Shown here piece by piece: positions 56,601 to 64,000 of a DNA stretch of 64,000 nt. Made by a program: the position numbers and the translations under genes. Origin of the DNA: Malachius bipustulatus. Lineage: Eukaryota; Arthropoda; Insecta; Coleoptera; Melyridae. Within the stretch, counting starts at the first letter, position 1. Each line of letters opens with the position of its first letter. A model generated the notes under the pieces. The model searched no databases, was not told the DNA's origin, and saw nothing but the letters and a program-made list of their open reading frames with translations. The stretch lies in NCBI GenBank assembly GCA_910589415.1, contig OU342630.1, positions 21,113,867 to 21,177,866 of the forward strand, in the 5' to 3' direction.

Positions 56601-59600
56601 AAGTGGATGTTTGGTCCAATTGTAGACATTTTTACAAGACCCATGTAGCCTAAGAGTCCCAAAAAACGTTTTATTTAATTTTGGCTTGTCGGTTGCCAAT
56701 CTCTAAGCCTGGAACATGGTGCTACATCTTCGGTACTAAGGAGAGTAACTGGGTGGCATATAGATTTGTTTCTCTTACCATCAGCTCCAGGATTTCGTGA
56801 TCTACAAATAATAAATAAAAATCTAATGACTCAGTGTTTACAGTTGCTGCTGCGTACTCGGGTTTAACCCCAGATTCTTCTTCATATTATGTAAAATTCA
56901 TGTGATTTCCTCGAGGCTCACTCCATAAATCATTTACTGAAATGTGTGCAGATTCAGCTCTTTCGTCTCCAACCAAAGCTTCACTTTCTCATTCATTATT
57001 TTAATCTATTCGATTGTGATTATTTTCACTGTTCTGTATATTCACCTCACTCACATTCAAATTTGCTGTTGGATTCTTTGAACATGAAGAAGATTGATGG
57101 TTTGTGTGGATATTGTCGTTCTGATCTGATAATGATGAGTCTGATACATTTTCTGGTGTGTATGTAGGATCTATACCGAATTAGAGTTTGTAAACGGATC
57201 TGGTACGGAACCTTCACTTTCTGTATTATTTGATAATGTACTATTAAAATCTTCGTCTGAAGATTCATATTGTTGCCTAGCCAACTCGATGATATGCCTC
57301 GTACAATCATTCATGATGAAATATATTTCCTTGTTTGTTTAGTTGTTATCACTACTTTCACTATAACAACACATGGCACTCACATAAATAGTTCTAACAT
57401 ATAAACGATGCAACGCAAGTGAAGTGATTCAAGTGGTCACGTTAGTTGAGGTATGCTCAATGCTGTGAAATCTAGACCACCGCCTATGGTGGAAACATAT
57501 GTCCTACAAAGATCGAAGCGGTCATTTGTGACTGCCGTATTTTGTTTTGCTAAAAATTCTTTGTTATTGTGAATATAGCTGGAAAAAAAGCAGTCATCTT
57601 CTCCCAAAAGGGAAACATTTTAGAGCCAAATATGGTGATATGCCCTGCAGTGAATGTGCATTTTCAATAAAAGACTAAAAGTGAAAGTTGCTTAAATTTG
57701 AGTGCAATGTTGATTTAATTTTTTGAAAAAGGAAACCTTATAATAATATCTCAGTAACGAACGCAATGAAACAATTTTTGTTTAAAATTTACAGTCTTTG
57801 TGAACGTCCTCTACATTCTACAACATTCTGTATACTGTATCTGCCATTTTGGGATCACCCTCTGCATAATATAATACTGCAGCAATATACCATATACAGG
57901 GGGGATGTTTATAGCCTCTCCCTCTCTTTAAATTTTGAGTCAAATGAAAACTTTTTAGCATGGATTTTACTACTCTTTGACATAAAACTAATGTGTCAAA
58001 TGTTAAATATGACTTGCAGACTCTGTCAACTTCAAAATTTAAAATGGCATTGAGGGGTTATGGGAGATCTAATATTTTAAAGGCATTATATTTAACTACA
58101 CAAAGTTTATTTTAGTTTTCAATTTTGACAGCCTTGCCCTCCTACAAAAGTGCAAAATCACTAACATCCAATATTGTAAAGGCTCATTAGCCTAACGGGC
58201 AGATTTCTGTTCTCGTTTTTGAAGCTAATATCGAAGTCAAATGACTTTTATTAACATTTTTGAAATGACTTTCATGTCAAGAATAGATAAATTTAAAAAA
58301 TTTACACTTAGACTCGATACCTTCTTCAGAAACGGCCACAAAAATCTGCCTTTAATTAAATTTAGATTTATACATAACACTACTTACTAAAATGCATGAG
58401 TAAGAGAAGGTAGGTACTTACCAATCCCATTTATTAGTTTCCTTACGACAGTATGAGTGAAATTCTTCTTGGTGAGCATCCAGTCGGCAACATGACTTAT
58501 CATTATAGAGAACAACCACATAGCTAGGTACGGTAGAGCTGACAAGAAACCATTCTAGAAATTTTTAGAAACACCATTTTTAAAAATAAATATTCAAATG
58601 CAACTCAAATACAACCCAAAGTCACTAAACTTACATCTTTTATACTGAAATGGAGAATCTGCTTCATGTAAGTTGGGAGTTCCGTCATTAAAGTTTCATA
58701 GCCATAATTGTGACCCATGTGAGCCATCAGGATAGCCCAGAACGGGAGAGATTTGACAATCGACTTCCAGGGGATTGGGTAAGACTACAAAGGGGCAAGC
58801 AGATTAAATAGTAAAGACAAAAACTCGCTGGGCTTAACGTATCATTAATACTAATAACACTTCAATAAAAAAGGTAACCTAATTGTACATCTTAAGGCCG
58901 TTCTCAAGTACAAATGAACACCTTTTCCCTTCCATTCTAGCTCATGGAATGCCATAAAGTTTTAGGTATTTTGATTATAACAGAGTGAAGTTTAAAATTT
59001 AGAGATGTCAGCCCAAGTTAACATAACAAAGAGATAAAATGTTTCATTCATCCTTCTAGAAGGTTTTCAAACCACAATTTTGAGAAAGAAAAAATTCTTT
59101 AGCAGATTAAAAAATTCTACTGTATAATGATGAATATTATGAATATTACTCTTGTTTCGCTACTTTGAAAGTAAAATCTTCAGACATGATTATCATGTAA
59201 ATGAATATAATTATTGATACGCATAACATAGTAACGTAGCCCAAGTGATCATAAAACAAGTAACTACAAGGTGAGGCGCGAGAACCTTAGGGCATTTTTA
59301 TATGGAGAAGTGTTGGGAGTATAAGTCTAAAAATTTGCACATATATAATTTCGATTTTGACGAGCTGAACTAAAATATTTACAACCTCTCACCATTTCTG
59401 GTTATACTGGAAGTTGCCATCAACTTACTTGTTTTAAATGGGAAATGTATGTTATTAGATTGTCTGAAAAAATGCAATAAAAATGGCGTTTACAGTTCAA
59501 AATTGTACCGAGTGGTTTATGAGTTATAAACAAATGAAAACCGCAATTTTCCATTTTCAAAGCAGCTTAGATGTAAATATTGTACACTTGTAAACATTGT

Positions 59601-60849
59601 AAACAGGTCAAGATATCGGAAAACGGCTTACGTGTCCCTATCTTAACTTTTCACGTAGTATCCTATGGTGCTGATGAAATTTGTATACAAAGTCAGCGAT
59701 TAAAAAAAAATTATAATTTTTTTTTCTGTAGATACTCCATAGCGTAGTATATGAAAAGTTAAGATAGGGACATGTAAGCCTTTTTCCGATATCTTCACCC
59801 GTTTTCAAGCTAAGCTGCTTTGAAAATGGAAAATTGCGATTTTCATTTGTTTATAACTCATTAATTACTCGTTACAAATTTGAACTGTAAACATAATTTT
59901 TATTACTTTTTTTCAGGCAATCTGAAAATGTAATAATATACAGGGTGTACTATTTAAAAAAAGGAAAATATAGCAACTTCCTGTATAACCGGAAGTGGTG
60001 TGGGGTTGCAAATATTTTAGTTCAGCTCGTCAAAATTGAAATCATAAATGTACAAATTTTTAGACTTCTGCTCCCAGCACTTGGCCATATAAAAATGCCC
60101 TAAGGTTCTCGCGCTTCGCCCGCTGTATATTTAAACACTATTTTGTAGCAGCAATATCTTGTCCTGGTTTTGGTATACGTAATTCTGGGTTGTAACATAT
60201 CATTTGATCCTCATGCAAAGACATAGTGTGAGTATTCCTTTCAATTCTCTGGTGAGGGAGTAGTGATGTGAAACTCTATGAACTATGTGGAACTGAGGCT
60301 ATTTATTAGACGGAAGTCAGAATTAAAAACGTCAAAAAAAGTTCCCAAATTTTTTGAACTACACGTTCAACATTATGGTTATCTTGTGTTCTTTCCTGTA
60401 AATGAATATACTCATTTTTGTACATGATATTTGTGTCAAAGATTTAGAAAAAGTCTTTTACATGGCAAATCTGCTACATGTATACTGCAATGAATCATTT
60501 TCAGTTGGAATGAGTGGTATCTCAAAGATGGGTTAAGATGGGCTCTTGTTCAGACATCAATAGCCAAAATCGACATAATTGAACTGTTAGGTACTTGGTA
60601 GCGGCCTCAATAATGTAGCAGTGCTTACAGCAACCCCACTGATGGAGCCCAATGACTGCTGGATGTACTTTCGCTCTTCATCACGGATGCCTTTACTAAC
60701 GCCAGGGTCCTCGGAAACCCAAAGCAGAAAAGCGGCACACCATATGGTCCCAACGGCGCCAAACACGTAGAAGATGGACGGCCAGCCGCCCGATGACACG
60801 GACAGGAGTCCGCTTAGCGGCATTGACACCACCGTGCCGAATTGCGCAC
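53631..60849 (-). CDS. SLC17-family anion/phosphate cotransporter, 3' exons (partial)
   Basis: Major facilitator of the SLC17 group (sialin/vesicular glutamate/Na-phosphate transporters), a plasma or vesicle membrane carrier of organic anions or phosphate. Five exons join in frame: 60629-60849, 58635-58784, 58422-58554, 53925-54166 and 53631-53840, all GT/AG, about 317 residues. Text in order: AQFGTVVSMPLSGLLS, GGWPSIFYVFGAVGTIWCAA, SEDPGVSKGIRDEERKYIQ, IPWKSIVKSLPFWAILMAH, MGHNYGYETLMTELPTYMKQ, GFLSALPYLAMWLFSIMISH, ISPHFAGILMAITNCLANLA, GLLAPIYAGNIV. It ends in a charged tail (EEPVEEKPAEEKK). GHNYGYETLMTELPTYM is typical of the insect phosphate-cotransporter-like branch. The N-terminal membrane segments are not visible up to 64000, so the 5' exons are probably outside the window. 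Substrate is not decided by sequence. Confidence 0.95.
54500..55373 (-). pseudogene. LINE RNase H and tail fragment in a transporter intron
   Basis: Minus-strand frames give the end of an RNase H domain (WLGTRSLRSS-type region with NGTADELAKEGAAVAFTGP) and the following domain (LHLNRMQIKSVVGLFTRHCH, LRQHLKKLGIFN), then the Cys-rich EDETAFHVIFECPALNRTRH in a second frame. This is the usual C-terminus of RNase H-bearing retroelements. Frameshifts near 54940. 54500-54700 may be its 3' UTR. Confidence 0.7.
55605..57314 (-). pseudogene. piggyBac transposase pseudogene in a transporter intron
   Basis: It starts near 57314 (MNDCTRHIIELARQQYESSD, acidic N-terminus). The catalytic part lies at 55926-56440: IVCVDE (first D), then in the next frame CLLMKQYIPNKTHKYGLKMF, TIVTDNYYTSIELANQLL (second D), FGGNTRKPAAILEYNSGKSS. 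The third catalytic block is broken by a frameshift near 55925. The next frame continues QMASYNTALLRKTIKWYRKI and ends in a Cys-rich tail (KTRKYCRGC). At least two frameshifts. No TTAA-flanked ends recognised. It would cut and paste its own element at TTAA sites. Dead here. Confidence 0.88.
58173..58350. repeat. MITE (GGCTCATTAG family), truncated copy
   Basis: TAAAGGCTCATTAGCCTAAC at the left, then text nearly identical to 62589-62791 (CATGTCAAGAATAGATAAAT, ACTCGATACCTTCTTCAGAA). The right end is lost after AAAATCTGCC. Confidence 0.85.
59265..60128. repeat. 864-bp foldback, same family as 17572
   Basis: GCGCGAGAACCTTAGGGCAT at the left and its reverse complement at the right. Inner text (GTTATAAACAAATGAAAACC, GGAAAACGGCTTACGTGTCC) is shared with 17572-18430. 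Lies in a transporter intron. Confidence 0.88.
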
Positions 60850-62588
60850 CTAAAAGCAGGCGATAGTTAAGATAATTGTGGGAAGGGGATGGGGGCGGTT
60901 TGAAATGTCGCCCATACTCCTAGGGTTGTGTTTTATGGCGGTAACTTTGTTCTGCGACCGACGTGTGAGACAAGTTGGGTGAAATGTCGAAGCAATTATG
61001 TTTATGATTCGTCAATATTTTTATTGCTTGTGTAACACCTTGGTCATTATGTTAAGCCCACTATAAAACACAACATTAATATAACAGAGCACCTTATTTC
61101 TGGGTTCCCAACAATAGAGACTTTTGTGTCTGAAACACATCCAAGGGGAATTCATAATGATTTTGTGAGCAATTTATATTTTAGACGTCCTGCATTTTCC
61201 TGTTCATGAAGCTTATTAATAAGAAACAAATTCATTTTAAGTTATTTTTATGTGATGATTAAAAAATTTCTTCTTTGAGCCTTCATGCAGGATCAATGTT
61301 AAATACGAAGACTGGATTTTTAATCTGTTTTTGATTCCGCCATAATGTACCTGATTATTTATTATTTTGTTTTCGTTCAAAAAATCAGATTGTTTTTTCA
61401 ATTCTCTAATTGAAAATTATAATCTTAATAGATGTAATATTTGGGGTATTCACGAGCATGGAATGTACAGTTAGTTGTTTGTTGCGGCCACCCAAATGTG
61501 AACGCATTTTTGTTGTCATGGGAATTTCAGCTGAATATCGTCATAGTAAGTCAGACTTTGTTCAGTAGCGTCAACAAATAAATATATTTGACATTTTTTC
61601 TCTTTTCGCTAATGATAAATATATCTGACATCTATCTTTGACTTTTAGAGTTTCAAATTCTCAAAAAATATTTGCCATTTACATTTGGATGGCCTCAACT
61701 GTACTCAATCAACTATACAAAATTATAACTGTGTACTTTCGACCGCCAAACAAAATATTGTTAAATATTGTGTAAAACACAAATTGTCATGATTTCTTAC
61801 TTGCCTCGGGAATTCCCCTTCTATCTGTTAATAAAAAATAAAATTCACAAATAAAACAGGAACTCAGACAACCTTAGCCCCCCCCCCCCCCCGCCCCTCA
61901 CAAATTTACCCAATTCTATTACGTAAATATTTTTGGTTTTATTTCATTTAAATGAAATTGATCTGAAATGACAGGTCTTATAAAGCTCACAAACTCATTC
62001 AACTTCACAAATCCAAATAATTACTGAAACATTATTTTTGACATTTGGTTTATAAAAAATCTCTTTAGATAAAAGTGTAAGTTGATTTATAAAAAAAGAC
62101 TGAAAATAAGGTACCCCGTTATGAACTAAAAGTAATCGTTACGTTGGTACATGTGTACAAAGAATCATACATACAATAATTCACACTATTTTTATAAATT
62201 GGCAACTCTCACACTTACATAAATAATAATAATTAATTCTACAAATTCAAAAATGTGTTTTCCTCTTCATTTTACAAACAGAGTGATTCAAAACTTGTGT
62301 TACTATTTTAAAGCATGACGGTTATAAGAATTATAAGTTGACATTTTTTTTTTATTCCTCACAAAAAATATGAAATTCTAGCTCAACGTCTTGAAGAATT
62401 TCATTTTTTGGCAAATTGGAGAATGGAACTTAGACACCAGTAAGGTAGCTAAAGATATGCAAATAACAAAATTTCCTTATAAAGTGTCATTCAGATGCCA
62501 AATTGAATGTCAACCTGTCAAAATTTATTCTAAACCATATAGAAAGCCAACCTTCAAATAATGACTCATGTTGTAAATCACACAGTAT
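60850..62588. other. Upstream intron of the transporter, no exon seen
   Basis: No exon with MFS-type text found. A run of C (about 61879-61892) is present. AT-rich and otherwise unremarkable. Confidence 0.5.
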
Positions 62589-62791
62589 TATAAAGGCTCA
62601 TTAGTCTAACGGGCAAATTTCTGTGCTCGTTTTTGAAGCCAATATCAACGTCAAAAATGACTTTTATTGACATTTTTGTAATTACTTTCATGTCAAGAAT
62701 AGATAAATTTAAAAAATTTCTACTTAAGACTCGATACCTTCTTCAGAAATGGTCACAGAAATCTGCCCGTTAACTTAATGAGCCGTTATAA
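62589..62791. repeat. MITE (GGCTCATTAG family), full copy
   Basis: TATAAAGGCTCATTAGTCTA then ACGGGCAAATTTCTGTG at the left. The right end mirrors it: CACAGAAATCTGCCCGTTAA, CTTAATGAGCC. About 200 bp, no gene. Confidence 0.88.
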
Positions 62792-62795
62792 TACC

Positions 62796-64000
62796 CGCTG
62801 TTAATGTTATAAAATATTTAACAGTATACTTGCTAGTTGCTATTCAAAGAAACTTCAAAATATGTAATGATAATCTTTATAAAATGTTGCTTTAACAACA
62901 AGTTTAATACAAAATATAATAATATCAAATACAACCAGAAAAAAAATGGAAATTTACATTATTGTTTCATTAATGTTTACATAGATTTTAAAACATAGAC
63001 AATAAAATATAATCAATCAATACTTTCATTTTAAAATAAATTAGAAGTGTAAGCTGATTTAGATAATGCCGTAAAAAATGCAATGCCTAATAATTTTTAT
63101 CCAGGATCCACATTATAAGATTATACTTATGGAATTACAAGACACTATGATCGTTAAATATAGGGTACAGGTCACAGATAAGAAATTAGAAGGCTTCCAT
63201 TTTCTACTTTTTAACATTTAACCAGTAGGTACCTCCAGTAATAATAACATTAACAGATACTCTTCCTAAATCAACCTTTCCTTAATTTAAATTATTCTCT
63301 AAATTGAATATTCACTATGGCAGGTTTCCCAATCGAATTTGAACTCTCCTCAAATTCAAAAATATTAGGCATTTGCAGACAGTTTAAATATGTACAATAA
63401 TTCAAACTCTCCATGGGAATTCAATTATTTAAGAGTCAACTGTATAATAATGATTGTAGTTTTTTTCTTCTCTTGTACCTACAAACATTAGGAATTATTG
63501 TGAACCTTGTCTTAGATTACATTTTATCATACTTGACAATCATAATCGAGACACCAAAATAATACAGGGTGTCGCTAAAAGGTACCACCAACGTTCTACC
63601 ACAAATTCCCGACTAAAAAATATGACGATTGAACCCAAATTATTTATGTCCAAAGGCACCCTTTTGGATTCAGTTATTATTACAAACAAGAAAGTTGACT
63701 TTATTGACAATAATTACACAGAAATTTGCATAAAAAGCAATATGTATGTACCTATTGAATCTTTTGCCTCCTGGTGTAAATATAATCATGTATAATCTTG
63801 TTATACTTCAGTTTTAATTATTATTAACATCATCTACTAATAAACCTGCATTATCATTCATTACTCGGATTTCCTTCTAATCTTTTCTGTAACTCATGTT
63901 ACTCAATAAAGTGGAAATTTCCAGGTAGAAATAGAGGAGATCATTTTATTAAGTATCTATGATACTACAGGACATAAATCATTTTAACGGGATTATAGAC
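62796..64000. other. Window end without a recognisable gene
   Basis: AT-rich. ATACAGGGTGTCGCTAAAAG at about 63564 looks like one end of a foldback of the ACAGGGTGT type, with the partner not visible. Confidence 0.4.

Noticed and set aside
55963..56625. Plus-strand ORFs over the piggyBac region
   Set aside because: Shadows of the minus-strand transposase, which has recognisable catalytic motifs.
61879..61892. Run of C as a regulatory site
   Set aside because: A plain homopolymer with no other support.
60850..64000. Search for N-terminal transporter exons
   Set aside because: No segment with MFS helix 1-5 text and splice sites was found, so they are not claimed.
1..64000. CRISPR arrays, rRNA or tRNA genes
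   Set aside because: No regular spacer arrays, no conserved rRNA blocks and no cloverleaf with A/B boxes noticed. The organism is eukaryotic.

Overview
The window looks like nuclear DNA of an insect: AT-rich, intron-bearing, and crowded with DNA transposons, LINEs, one Gypsy element and many foldback/MITE repeats. I do not assign an order. Three host genes can be rebuilt exon by exon, all on the minus strand: replication protein A 32-kDa subunit (RPA2, 5863-13333), fibrillarin (15669-26285) and the 3' half of an SLC17-type transporter (53631-60849, with its 5' exons outside the visible exons). RPA2 and fibrillarin appear complete, at 266 and 321 codons. Their lengths and splice phases agree with the known families.

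Layout. 1-1056: 3' end of a Jockey-like LINE. 2110-4688: internally deleted Gypsy element between two LTRs. 5863-13333: RPA2, whose 6.1-kb second intron holds a complete Tc1/mariner-type transposon with DD82E spacing (8237-10806) and several smaller elements. 13334-15668: spacer with a 487-bp piggyBac-type MITE. 15669-26285: fibrillarin. Its 9.4-kb second intron separates the GAR domain from the methyltransferase domain and contains a LINE tail, two large foldbacks, a 910-bp foldback interrupted by a hAT MITE, and two more hAT MITEs, each hAT insertion with a perfect 8-bp target duplication. 26286-33600: fibrillarin 5' flank, then a block of inverted repeats carrying CRE-like and GC-box sequences. 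34410-40570: a decayed THAP-domain/DDE_4 transposase gene whose THAP domain is split by a 4.5-kb intron into which a 1.87-kb TIR element has inserted. 41190-42600: a cluster of unusual hairpins. 43986-52918: a nest of insertions (possible pogo-like ends, solo LTR, LINE, hAT, piggyBac-like element, another LINE, a 1.7-kb palindrome). 53631 onward: the transporter gene, with a piggyBac pseudogene and a LINE RNase H fragment in one intron.

The host genes are unrelated in pathway (DNA replication/repair, rRNA 2'-O-methylation, anion transport). I see no operon-like or cluster logic. What stands out is the density and depth of transposon insertion in their introns and several repeat families with subterminal palindrome arrays. 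No tRNA, rRNA or CRISPR was seen.
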